DNA from: Nematostella vectensis
Taxonomy: Eukaryota; Cnidaria; Anthozoa; Actiniaria; Edwardsiidae
Direction: 5' to 3'
DNA length: 60,000 bases
Assembly: GCF_932526225.1 (NCBI RefSeq)
Contig: NC_064035.1
Location: forward strand, 4,589,501-4,649,500
The translations under genes were made by a program, and so were the position numbers. The notes under the pieces are model-generated. The model was not told where the DNA came from. It did no database searches and saw only the letters and a program-made list of their open reading frames with translations. The stretch's first letter is position 1; each line of letters begins with the position of its first letter. This document shows, piece after piece, positions 26,401-40,296 of the stretch.

Positions 26401-29400
26401 AAGTACAGTCATTCCCCCTTCTCACATTTTGTTAGATTTTGAAATTTTCCTATGCTATTGTTGTTTCATCCCATGTGTACTGTATGCTTGGTATTAATGG
26501 ATTGTTGATTTTGTTGATTTGTAGGAAATGGTGAATACCTATTCTCAGAACATGGTTGGTGGAATGCTTGGCTTGCTCAGATATTGTCCTCCAGTAAGTA
26601 CAATATTATATTCTAAATAATTGAAAACTTGCAGATAAAATAATCTATGTTACTGTTTAATGAATATGTGTAGGTATTGATAAATTCTGTTTGATAACAT
26701 TTACAGGAAGTTGCACACCTACGAAAAGAGCTTCTAATAGCTGCTAGACATATCCTTGCAACAGATCTAAGGAACAGTAAGTTAATGATCCATGTTACTG
26801 CTTTTGTATACACCCCAGAGGATTGCAATTTAAAGCTGCTAGAAACATATTTTCAGATCATTGGTGCAATAAGTTAATGGTCTGTTCTATTACAACTACA
26901 ACATAAGGTCAGGACTTGCTCACCTATGGAAATATAACACTTAATAATGCTAGACACATTCTTGCCACAGTTCTTTGGAACAATAAATTAATAATCCATA
27001 CTACTTCAACATAGAACTATTGAAAGAAAAGGTGTTATTTTATCTTCAGGATTTGTCCCACACATTGACCAACTGTTTGATGAAGAAGTTCTAATTGGCA
27101 CTGGTTGGACTACGAAAGAGTCCTTGCGCCCACTAACATACAGTACCCTTGCCGACCTTGTTCATCATGTGCGCACGCACCTTCCCTTGCCACACCTTTC
27201 ACTGGCAGTGCACATGTTCTCCAAGAACGTCCATGATGACTCCTTACCTGTCAGCATACAGACCATGTCCTGCAAGGTGAGACAAGATAGCAACAACTGT
27301 GCTTCCTTTAGCTCAGGCTTACCATTCCTTATCATAACATTCAATAGTATGTATTAGCCCCTCAAATCCATAAACCATTGCATTCTTATTGTGCGTGTAA
27401 TGTTTCTTTGTAGCTACTGCTGAACCTGGTGGAGTGTATTCGTCAGAAGAGTGATGAACAGGGTTCGGTATGTTGTAAACATTAAAGCTACCACATTATA
27501 TACACCTAAGGGAGCGGCCATTTATTACAGGGTAGGGGGGGCAGCAAATATGTAGGGGGGGCTACGTTTTTTTGGGCATGTATTTAGGGGAGGTCATGTT
27601 TTTTTGGGCTGTCATTAAAGGGGGGGGTAACATTTTTTGGGCGTTGAATTTAAGTCTGGTTTTAATATAATACTGAGCAAGAGGGTCATTGTTCAAATGA
27701 AAATTTTATTCAATTTACAATGTTTTTTGTAGCTACTGCGCATGTGCGAGTAGCTACTATGTCATCACATAGAAAAAAAAAGTAAGATTTGCCGGGGGGT
27801 TTGATGGGAAAATTTGACTTCGGATACACTTCGGGATATGATCGTTACAGAGCGCCAGCCTAGAATCACTTTATAAAGAAGAAAATATCTAAATGAACAA
27901 AAGATTTTGGGGTTTGTTAAACAATTCTTACATATTCGCTTTTATGTGGTAGCTTTGATATTCGCTTTTATAAACTCGAACGCGGCTGCATTCCATTCAC
28001 ATTCCGAGTTATGATCATTCAAACAAGTTATTTATTTATAAAGAGTTTGCAATACTTGCCGAAACACACAAGCTCATGTAAACATGCTCTCATTTGGTCA
28101 TTTTTAGTATTACTTTTGACATTAAATCAAGTCGCAAAGCTTTATTGAGGTTATCTGTAGGTTCAAACATATTATTTCGTACAAAAACATGCCCCCGCAA
28201 ATTTACTTATTGAATTATGATTTTGCACTTTTTATATTATTATGCAAAATACATACTGTACAACAGTTATGTGATCAATTGTAGCAGGTATTTCATCTTT
28301 GTAGAAGAAAAAGTAACTAAAATTCAACATGCTTGACGTGTCTTTTCGGACAGTTAAATACAAACACTAATAAGATTAATTTTAGAATCCACATTTTATG
28401 GAGTTGGCTTCGTGGCTAAGTGGTTTAGGTCATTGATCGGAATCCGTAGGTTGCATGAGGCCGCGGGTTCGAGTCCTCCCCACTGAATCTTTTTTTCTTT
28501 TTTTTTTCTTTTTTTTTTAAATCCTTGGGAGTCTACTGTTCATCAATACTTTTTATAGTATGATTATACTAAGAAATAACCTAGAGAATATGATAACATT
28601 ACAGTTGTAAATGCTTGCTGCAGTAGCTACATGCAGGTCTTACGGGCCTATTTTCTACTATTGTATATCTAGTTTCATATTGATCATGTATCAATCATAG
28701 CTTTATGTAAATACATTTTGAGAATCCCTCTCATGGTTGACAGGCAAAGCTGCCCATTCAAATCAGTTGAACAAAACGAATACTTTAAAATGTTGCAAAA
28801 CCTAGACTCAAATGTCTTTGTTAACGTTGTCGACGACATAGACACCGGTATTCGTTGTTTATCTCTGCCACTTTTAAACTAGCGAAAATGAAGATTTATA
28901 CTTAAATTAAATCAGACAAAATTGCCATGCTAGCTGATCTTTATTTGTGTAAGGTTATATTCAGCTACACACAGTATGTATATCAAGTCTCTGTGGTTTT
29001 AAGATATATAATTATTGAATGTAAAAATGTGGAGGTGGTGGTGGTGGTGGTGGGGGGGTTGCAAATTTTTGGGCGTCCGGTCTAGGGGGGGTCACAATTT
29101 TTGGGCTTGAATTTGAAAGGGGGCCAAACTTTTTGAGCCCAGGGTTTTGCAAAATTCCCGGTCCCCCCTCCCCCCTCAAGTAATTAATGACTGCTCCCTA
29201 AGCATAAGAACTATCAGATATACTCAAATGTTATATTCTGGCTTTTAGGGAAGAGAAATTTTAATACGAATGCTTGAAGTGTTTGTGAGAAAGTTCCAGT
29301 CGATTGCCAAGCATCATATTCCTGTCATTTTTAGTAAATGGTAAGTAACTTGGCAAAGAAATGTTGCAGTGTAAGTACATATGAAATATTGTACTATACA

Positions 29401-30604
29401 GTGGGTGTTCTTAGCTTCTATTTAGTGACTCTGAATGTGGTCCTTCCTTAGTAGTGTAATGCCTTGTGAGATTATATTGATTTGAAATATATTTAGTGTT
29501 GTAAATTAATTGTACTTGCAGTCAACAAGTTGGAGAAAATACCTCAGTTACTACTGCAGCAACTACAACTGCAACCCAATCGAACAGCATGACAACAACG
29601 TCAAGTACCACAACAACAAGCTCATTGAGTAGTGAGGGATCTTCCAGTGCAACAACTCCTGAGACAACCACACCCACTGAACCAGAGACCAAGGTCAGCT
29701 TATACTAAAGACACAAATTGCTAGATACCTTTTTAACTTGAGGGAACTGTGGGACCTTTTGCCTTTTACCCTGCATGGTTATGTTACTAACATTTTATGT
29801 TTTGTTTTCTAGAAACCCTTGATACCATCTACTGGTGAGTGGTTATTTAAACGCACTATCCATATGATATTAGTATAAATCTACTCCATACTATCACGAA
29901 TCCTGCAATTTGATTGGCTCCCGTACTCACTATCTATTGAGCGATAGATAGCAAGTAGCGAAAAAATGGCGTTTTTCACAAAAACAACGTAAGTTATTAT
30001 TAAAATCGTCAGTTATTCGAAGGTAGTATGTGAGTAGATTTATACTAAAACAATTAGACTACTCGTTTTCTATAAGTCAACGCTCCATGTTGACAATCTA
30101 TTGACTCATAGAAAACTCGAACTGGTAAGCTAATTGTTAAATATACAAGCAATTACATGTTCCAAATGATTAAGTGTAAGGATGATGAGATTTTAACATT
30201 AAAGCCTGGCTAAACTAGAAGAAATGTCGAGCAATACATGTCGTATGCTACACGTCAAGGCCAGGCCTTTACTTATGCAAGATCCTAAGAGATGGCCAAT
30301 ACAGTAAAATCCCACTTACTTGATCCTGAATAACTCAAACTCCATGCTAACTTTTTTTTTCATTCTTCTTCCCTTTATCCTGTCAATTCTATCTTCATTC
30401 TTTCTACTCCTGAAATTACTATGACTTAACCATAGACTCACTGGAAAATAAGAATTAAATATGTTCAACTGTGCTATTATTACTCAATTGCAGCATCTGT
30501 CTCCAACATATTTACTGTGCCAGACTGCCGTAGCATGGTGAAGACTTTAGTATGCGGAGTGAAAACAATAACCTGGGGCGCTGGTCCCTCCAAAGTGCCA
30601 GGAG
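20476..30604 (+). CDS. TRRAP: TRRAP exons 1-19 (residues 1-582)
   Basis: Exons: 20476-20581, 20899-20948, 21505-21603, 21988-22059, 22185-22217, 22639-22722, 22868-22924, 23008-23175, 23436-23510, 24073-24161, 25725-25821, 26525-26593, 26707-26776, 27050-27276, 27414-27467, 29249-29340, 29522-29693, 29813-29834, 30494-30604. They encode the first HEAT repeats. Exon 8 carries a low-complexity Gly/Ser/Ala linker, and exon 17 a Thr/Ser-rich linker ([16 protein letters not shown]) that is not conserved. Introns 10 and 15 are expanded by mobile elements. Boundaries were set by GT..AG sites and by phase continuity with the conserved protein. Confidence 0.93.
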
Positions 30605-33600
30605 GTATGGGCTCATACTGTTGTAATATCTCTCATGCCTATGTGAAATGAATGAGCCCTTACCCATCACCTTCACTCCCCATCTCTCTTTCAGTCTCTG
30701 GATCTAGTTTATATGGAAAAAGATGGAAAATAAATTAATGTATCCCTGCAAAAAAAGTATAAGGAGAAACATTTCCCAGTTATTATGTTATAAATTGTTT
30801 GGGAAATTCTGATCTGACCTTATAGTCATCTGAACTTGCTAATCTTGGACTGGCTAAAATTTAGGGAACAAGACGTTTCTCCCCTGGGAGACCCAGCTGT
30901 TTACCAGGCTGCTCAAATATGGTGGGTACTACATTCTGTTTGTTCTGTTATCTGTGAGAGAGGCAGTCCTCTATAGCATAAACTCAGGCAAACTCTTTCA
31001 AAACATATTGTCATGTTGTCATAGCAATTACAAAATGACACAGCTGCCTTTGAAAAATTACCCTGGGACTGTTCAATCATGTTTTTACTGAATGCAGGAA
31101 AATGTAAATATTTCTTGTAATTAGTTATATTTATCATCTCCATTTTCCGAAATAAATGTATAAAAGAGTGTTTGTTTGTTTGTTTGTTTGTTTGCAGCAT
31201 TGCAAGCTTTGGATATCTATCAAGTGTCAATCACACCAAATCAACAGTACTACCTGAGGCCTGCTAGGTACTGTAAGAGACACAAGGCTAGTCAGGCTTT
31301 AGGCTAGGCTATTCCACCTAATAGATCACCAGCTATCAGATAAACAACTATAGGCACTTAGGCACTAAGTGCTTCTTGATTTTTATATAATAAAATAATC
31401 CCTGATATATAATCCCTGCACATGTACACATGCACCTTTGTGAACTTGTAAACTTTTCTCGGAGTATGTCAATAGGATTGATTGTGTTGTTAGTAACACC
31501 ACTGCCCTATTTTTTACCCTAGCTCACAGCAAGTCCGCATGAAGGAAGAGAAGGAGATACTGGAACACTTTGCTGGTGTGGTATGTTAACCTCTTATTAT
31601 AAAGCCAGGCAGGGGAAAAATACTTGGTTGCTGTGTTACTTTAACCTCTCTTTCTATTAAGACTGTGTAGGGGAGGTGCAAAAATCGTGGTGGGGCTTGC
31701 AAAACTCCTCTTCTCAAATTAGAGGTCTGCTTAAATAAAATATAAATTAGTGCCAATGACAGCTTCAAGGGAAACTTTGGATGATTTGGCTTTATATTGT
31801 AAAGACTTCAAGAACAACACTAACTGTATTGAATGTTTATCCCCTATCTCTTTCAGTTCACCATGATGAACACTTCAATCTTCAAGGAAGTGTTCTCTGC
31901 AAGTGTAGAGGTACCAACAAACATGCTTTGATTTTCAATTTTTGATTTGCCATGCTAAATTTGTGTGCTTGTTTACAGTACTTGGTTGAAAGGATCCACA
32001 CAAACTATGCCTTGCAGGTTTGTGAAAGGGAGTTGGAGCTTGATGATAAATAAAATAATATTAAATTCAGGAACCACCCTCCTTGTAGCTGAAATGCTGA
32101 TTTACGAGAGAGCAGTTAAAGTACAATGTGGTAGTCAAAGACAAAGCAAGGTGCCACAGGCAGCTGCCTCACGACTCATGTCTGCCCACAAAAGAAAGCT
32201 TATATATGGAAATTGTTTGTTTTTATAATAGCTTTCCCTCATGCCAACTTATTGTTTTGTTTCAGATAATCCCTAATTCGTTTCTTGCAAATCCTAATAC
32301 CTCTGCGACCTTTGCTACCATACTTGTAAAGTTCTTGCTGGAAAGGCTAGATCAAATGGGATGTAAGTATGCTGTTTTGTTTTTTCTTCCTAGTATTCTC
32401 GGGACTGTGTTGTCTTCCTGTATGCCTTGGAACTTAAAATGTTATTGTGTGTTGTTACCTTGTAGCCAACATGGAGAGATCTAATTTGTACCTGAAACTC
32501 TTCAAGCTGGTGTTTGGCTCCGTCTCTTTGTTTGCCTCTGAAAATGAGCAAATGTTAAAGGTTTGTTTGTGGTCAACCATGTATCCCTGCATAAGCTTTA
32601 AAATAATCTTTGTTGTTGTTAAATTGTTTTTGAAATCTATCAAGTACAGCATCTCTATGTTCAGGGGTTTGTATTGTAATCATTGTTGTTTTTCTTTTGA
32701 CAAAGCCCCACTTGCACGAAATAGTGAACAGATCAATTGAACTTGCCTGCACTTCCAAAGAGCCCTACAACTACTTTCTGCTGCTAAGGGCACTCTTCCG
32801 TTCCATCGGAGGAGGTGAGTATAAATTGTTTGCATACTGTAGTTGTATTAAACTAAAACAACGTATACATGTATCTTTGAACGTTGGGACTGTAGTGAAC
32901 TATAACATAGTTCTGAACGTTGGGACTTTATTTTCTAGGAAGCCATGACTTGCTCTATCAGGAGTTTCTCCCCTTGCTGCCAAACCTGCTCCAAGGTATG
33001 TTTATTCTGTATACAAATCTTTTAATCTTGGGATATAATCTGTTTTCAAATCTTATATTAATTATACATGCTTGGAGATTCAGCATGCTTTCCAGGAGAG
33101 CCTGCATTCCATTTTTCTGATGGAGGATAGAAAGGATCGGATCCTGTTTTACATATATTCATTCCATCCTTATTGCTTGGTAGGATAAAGAGGAGCTGGA
33201 TTTATCTGCAGTGGAATCATCATAATTTTTATTATTGCAAATATGTTTATAGCCTATCATGCCTGTTTCTAGCTAAAACCTTGTCAGGGTGCACATAGAC
33301 ATACTATATTTTTTTCATATTTTCCACAAAGCACCATATTATTTACTTTTTTATGTACTTTTTAGGTCTCAATAATCTTCAGAGTGGAGTCCACCGACAG
33401 TACATGAAGGATCTCTTTGTGGAATTGTGCCTTACCGTTCCTGTTCGACTGAGGTATGTATTCTTGTTAACATCCTTCTTTTCAGTTAATTATCAGTGAA
33501 GCTATAAAGTCGAGCTCACATTACAGAACTGCCTATATTACAGGGTGTAATTAATAGCCAGCGTTTGTGTTCAATACTTACTGAAGCAAAAATAAACAGC

Positions 33601-36600
33601 ACATTCCTGTACAACAAGAACTGTAAGAAAAATTGGAATAGAGTGATGATATTGCTATATTTGTCTGCAGTCTCTACAACCCTACAGTTATCAGTGTATG
33701 TAGTGTCTGCTTTGCTTATCGCAAAACTCCTAAAAAAAATAAGGAACATCTGCCTTTTAATAATGGTTAAGGGTATTCCTTTAGCGGTATTCTGATGTAT
33801 CTGTGTAATTTGCTTTATAAAGTACTTTACTAATCTGCCCAAGCCGGGTGCTTGGTTGTTGAACATGTTACAATGCATTGTCTCACTACGGTTTGTTGTG
33901 AGCAGCTCTTTACTGCCATACCTTCCTATGCTGATGGACCCTCTGGTGTCAGCACTGAATGGATCTCAGACTCTTGTCAGCCAGGTAGGTCAGCTTGGTA
34001 TTGCACTTCAGCCAGGTATTGCACCTCAGCCAGGTATTGCACTTCAGCCAGGTATCGCACTTCAGCCAGGTATTGCACCTCAGCCAGGTATCGCACTTCA
34101 GCCAGGTATTGCACTTCAACCAGGTAATGCACCTCAGCCCGGTATTGCACCTCAGCCAGGTATTACACTTCAGCCAGGTATTGCACATCAGCCAGGTATC
34201 GCACTTCAGCCAGGTATCGCACTTCAGCCAGGTATCTCACTTCAGCCAGGTATCGCACTTCAGTTGGGTATTGCACCTCAGCCAGGCATTGTATCTCAGC
34301 CCGGTATTGCACTTCAGCTAGGTATTTCACCTCAGCCAGGTATTGCACCTCAGCTAGGAATTTCACCTCAGTTTGGTTTCTCACCTAAGCCATTTATTGC
34401 ATGCACCTCAAGGCTGCACACTAACAAAACAGAAAAACTCTCTAAGTTTCCAAAATCTGAATACCAAGGAAGGTGCCTGTCGCAATTACCAAGATACGGT
34501 ATATTGCGACATATTGATATATAATTTTTTTCTCTAGATTTTTCTTATAGTTTTAGTAACCCTTCTTAAGATTTTAGGCCCTGCGTGCCCAGGTATCTTT
34601 TTTGAGTAATGAAACCTTGGTAATATTGGTAAATTGTTGTCATCTTTTAAGGGACTGAGGACCTTGGAATTATGTGTTGACAACTTACAGCCAGACTTCC
34701 TCTATGACCATATTCAGCCCGTTAGGGCCGAGCTTTTCCAGGTTAGTGTCTCAATTTGCTTAACAGTTTACCAAGATTGCTACTGTACCCATGTCTGAGC
34801 TATTTCTAAGCTTTACATTTACAGTTGTACTTTTCCTTTTCTCCTCATCAAGGCACTATGGAAGACCCTGAGGAACCCCAATGAAAACATTGCACGCATT
34901 GCATTCAGAGTTCTGGGCAAGTTTGGTGGAGGAAACAGAAGAATGCTTAAGGAACCTCAAAAGGTAAAAGACTCAGACCTGTGTATTGTATAAAGTCAAT
35001 AGATTTAATGGATTGAGTCTTTTTCTTGTTTTGTTCTGTAGCTGACATTCAATGATGAAGACACTCTTGGGCCTTGTCTTGCCATCTATTATCCAGAAAG
35101 TATCACTCCAGTCACCCTTTCTGTTTCTCCTGTAAGTAACAAATACGACGCTTTTGTTACTCGAATTATTTCCACATACATTGCTGGCCACGAGTCAGTT
35201 GCTACATTGTTGGGCATTGTTGATATTTTAAGTGTCACTAGTAGAGCTATACAATGGCCTCATAAAAAGGGTGTCTAATATTCTGTTTGGTATTACTTTC
35301 ATACAGGTGATCGAAAGAGCACTCACCTTCCTCAAGACACTGCCCCCTAACATGTCAGTGATGCAACAGCAGTCCTCAGTCAACCTGGAGCACACTATGT
35401 TCTATCGCCGGCAAGCATGGCTTGTTGTCAGAGTGAGTTCTAAAAAGACACAGGCATTCATAGATCTATCTCTCTGTGGTGCAACCCTTAGCAACAAGCC
35501 TTGGTGGCCATTTAAAACATGTTTACATACATGTCCGAAAAGACCCTGTAGACAGTGGCCCATTTGCCACCTGACATCGTACTGTAGCACTAGTGTTGTT
35601 TGTTATGCCTTTTAGTCCTATCTTGTCGCTATGATGTCTCTAGAGGACACAGGAGAGATACTGCAGAAGGTGCTGACCCACAAAAGGTAAGCACTCTTTA
35701 TAGCCCTACTGTATGATCTTTGTCATGCTGTGGGCCAAGGGACAACAATCTACTTCAATAACGTCTAATAACCATGTTTCCTAGTTTGTGAAACTCGACT
35801 GTGGAAGTCAATTTATGGCTACACAAACATGAGTTTTCGGGAAAGGCATATCTTTAATAAGATTGCTTTATTTTCCAGCTTCAAGGAAGGCAATGTACCA
35901 TTTCTGGGAAAGACCACAGTGCAGCACTGCAATGACGTTCTGTCCAAGAAGTCGCTGGAGCAGGCCTTGACAGGAGCCCTATGTATGTAAAACAAGTGAC
36001 AGATTTTACTCGGTCCAAGTAAAGGTTTATTTCATGAAAGGTGACTCATAGATGTGCCCTCTTGTATTTTCCTCTAGTGTCTGCATCAATCAAAGAACTG
36101 CGCTCAGATGCTGTGCCATTCATGTGTAACCTGATCAGACACCTTACTCTGATAGCTGTGGTGCAGCAGACTGGCCCTTGCCCAATCAAGCCTCAGAACA
36201 GGTGTGTTAAATACTACTGTACAAGCGACAGAGCTTAGCAGCAATGACTTTGCCAGGTCCGCGTCCTATCTATCTATGGAAACCATCTGTTATCCCCCCT
36301 TGAACTAACCCACTTTGCGTGTAGGACCCAGAAAGGCATGGACGTCCATGTGTTGTGTGACGCTATCGCCGCCGTTATGGCAATGGAGGACAAGGAGTTT
36401 TGCAGTGTGGGCGAACTTGCTGTGTCTGTCATGATCGAGACCGCAACCGCTGTAACCTCGGATTCATACAAGGTATGTAGCATCTGACAACATTGGATGC
36501 CGCAGAGGAGACGTTGAGAAATACGAAGCTGCAGTATTGTCCCCACAAGACTATCAATCCATGGCTTGTATACTTCTACTTCTACTTTATTAACTGATAA

Positions 36601-39600
36601 AACCATGTCGGTATCACATCAGTATAAATAAATACAAGGTAAAAATATACAGATCTGGAATAATTTACATAACTTATACAATATATTCATAATTTGTAAA
36701 ATAAATTTATAAAATAATTTTCAATAAAGTAATTCAATTAAATAATTTAGCTTAATTAATTTAGAACTTGAATACTAGAACCACTGGCCATTATCAATTA
36801 AATGCTGCTGAAGCTTCTCTTTGAATTTGCCCTTTTCTTTTATGTTGGTAATTGAACCTGGTAAATTGTTCCAAAAATTTATAGACCACGGGAAAAAGCT
36901 ATTTGCATGCTGGTTGCACTTGGAATGTGTTCTATGGAAGCGCTTGGAGTTGCCATTCCTTGAAGGCCGGTCCATCGGAACCAAGAAGGGCTCTCCCTCA
37001 ATGTCCACAGTTCCATAAACAACCTGATGGAACATGGACATTCGAGAGAGAGTCCGTCTGCCCTCAAGGGATGGCCACTCCAGCTCTCTTAGCATGTTTG
37101 TTACGACCCCTGGCTCCCTCAAATAATTATTATAGCAAACTCTGGCTGCAGTCCTCTGCACCATATCAAGGCAGTGTTTATCCTTTTGGAGATGCGGGTA
37201 CCAGACAGAGTTTGCATATTCAAGCTTCGGTCTAACTAGACTGCAATAGAGTTTAGACTTGCAGTCTACCGAGGCTGTTCTAAAATTTCTTCTAATGACC
37301 CCAAGGGTCTGATTTGCACTAGATGTAATTTGTGCGATGTGTTTATCCCATTTTAAATCCCCTGAGAGTAGTACTCCTAGATAGGAGTGATGGTAAACCC
37401 TCTCTAGAATCCTGTTGTTAAGTATATAGGGATGGTCTGGAATTATTATTATACATAGACCTCCATGAGTGGTTGTAAAATGTTGTTTGGAGTCTGACGC
37501 GCGCTACCGTGGCCACTAATGATTGGTTTAACAAAGTTATCCAATCAGCATGCGAGAATCAATGAATTGATTGACAAGAACTTCATAACTAGGGGGGTTC
37601 CCTCGTGATCGGATGTGCTCTCTAACTTTTTCTAGGCTCGGTGGTCTGCTTGTGAAGTCCTTGTCAATCAGGAACTACGTTAGTAGTAAGGCGGGGATGG
37701 ATGGGGCACTTTTATTGTTCTAGGGATTAAGTATTGTATTAGGGTTTGGGCCAAAAAGAGAGGGGGAGGGGTGGTCCTTTTAAATGTATTCAGGAATTGG
37801 ATCTCGTGTAGGTTTATGTGGGGTTCTGTAATTTATTTAGACTGAGATTCCCGGGCGATACTGGGCAAGTCATGCCAAAGACGATTCATGTACAAAGGCA
37901 ATTTTATTAGCATTCAAGACAAGTTAAAAAACTAAAATGGTTATTTTCCCAACAGGCTGTTCAGCTTCCCATCTTTGAGTACTTGTGCGAGAAGCTTTGT
38001 GCTTGTTGCTATGAGAGAGCGTGGTTTGCCAAAAGTGGCGGGTATGTATAATGACTTTTTGAATGGAAGCGAATAGGTTAACTCTCTAGTATTGTTTGTT
38101 ACACCCTTTCGGTTTAATGGTATTGTTTTAGATAGCTGTGGAGGTGAATTTGAAGGGGCTTTGTTATTTGTGCACTTATAGGTGCACTTCCATACGTTTT
38201 CTTATACGGCGGATGCCGCTGCGATGGCTGGTGGAGCATCAGCTGGGCTTCATCAATGCTCTATTCTTCGTGATGATGGACCTCACTAACGAGGTATGCT
38301 TTTATGTTGCTAATGACATCTTATGTTTTTTAATGATTTAAATTGTGCGCTAAGATCAATCTTCAGCTTTAAAGCTACAATTTGAAAATGCAGACGTTTT
38401 GAACAGTAAGACAAGCTACATCTAAGCTTGCTTCCAATGTGTGACCAGGTATCAACTCTAAACTTGTTACTATGTGTCCAGGTATCAGCGGGTACTGTAG
38501 ACAATGCAAAGGAGATTCTGGTAGACCTACTCAAGCTTTGCAACACACCTGCTAGCAATTCTAATATACCCGATCTGGAAACAGTCCAACAGCGAGTCTT
38601 TCCAACTCTATGTCAGCATCTAATCAGGGAGATAGTCTCCCCAAACGAGACGGTGCGCTTGCAAGCTCAGAGGTCCATGGCGGTGCTGGCACAAGTCTGT
38701 GACAAGACCGTCTATGATATCATGCTTCCACACAAATCAGTAAGTCGCAGATTTTTCCTCCCTACCTTTGTGATAACTTCTTATGGTCGTCAAATCCGGC
38801 TTCTAACATGTGCGTGTTATCGTAGGCTTTGAGTGCTTGTGCAAATTAGATGTTAACCTCAGCAGCGAACTCAATCCGCTTTAGTAATTAATAATAATAA
38901 TTATTAATTAATTTCTATCCCACCTTACATAACAGGATGAACAAACGCACTTTAGTCACTGTGAAAATCGACCCATCCTACAAAATAAATGTATCAGTCC
39001 TACATCCTACTAAAATAGTACAGGGATGTATGCTGTATATTTGATAAATTGATGAAAGTTTACGATATTCAAAGGAAAGTACCATTTTCACGTAAGGCGG
39101 ATAAACAAACTTTGATATTAACATTAGTTTCTGTTGTGTTTCAGATTCTGGAGGACATGATCCCACCAAAGGTCTGTGCTACAAGCTTATAACCAAAAAC
39201 TAGTTACGAAAAATTCGGTTAAAATTCATTGACGATCCATTGGTTTTAAATCTAAATGGTTGCTGAGTACGTCTGCGATAAGAATGTTTGCATTACGGTG
39301 ACATGAATGCCTGAATAGTGGCCCTGTCGTTGTAATGAGGTCAACAATTTACTTGACAGTTTATATATATATATATATATTATTAGGACTTCAATTTAAT
39401 TTGAAGCGCTGAAAGACGGTTTTATAGAAAATGAACAATAAAAACATTCCTTTAATAAAAGTTGTCAAGATTTCACCATCTTTTTTTTTTCAGAAACATC
39501 TGTTGCGTCACCAACCAGTTAATACACAGATTGCACTGATGGTGAGTGATTTCATTAAAATGACCAGCATCCAGTTAATCACATTGGTAACACTCACAAA

Positions 39601-40256
39601 GCGACATCATGTCTGTGATGGCTCAACGCCACTCACCTGGACTGCATTATTGTCTCCTTGTTCCAGGTGTTTTATTAGTAATATTCAAACTTTAAACTAT
39701 GCTAATTAGCCAACATAGTGTGAATGTCGTATAAAAATATATAGAAACGACATTCAGATATAGAAACCACACCGCCTCATTCCGACACGCTAAACACAGA
39801 AACTCGACCGAACTAAGCAAGTACATCTGGAGCCTTAAAAACAACGACATAGAACACTTTATTTCATGGAAAATCCTGTCATCTCACCCCACCTACAACA
39901 GCTCTAGCAAAAGATGTAATCTCTGCCTCAAAGAAAAACTTCTCATTATCCGCCAACCCAAGCTATCAACTTTAAACAAGCGTAACGAGCTAGTGTCTTC
40001 GTGCCGCCACAGGAACAAAGCCTTGTTATGCAACAGCTGAACTATTCAATTTCATCATAACAGCCATTAAAAATTTTCACGCCCTATTTTCATGTTAATT
40101 TTATACATAGATAGTATATAAGTGATGGTAGTAATATATTCTTAATGAATCTCCTTATGAGTGGGCAACCACGAAACAGGCTTGTAGAGATGAAACGGTA
40201 GTTCGCGTGTTTTTTTTCCTACAAACCAAGATATATATATATATATTATATATATA

Positions 40257-40296
<40 letters not shown>

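Noticed and set aside
29522-29693. Thr/Ser-rich stretch as a possible separate mucin-like protein
   Set aside because: Phases and flanking exons place it as TRRAP exon 17, a variable linker.
33856-34524. 222-codon frame as an independent gene
   Set aside because: Its first half is TRRAP exon 29 and the rest is the 18-bp array; treated as intron with possible alternative donors.
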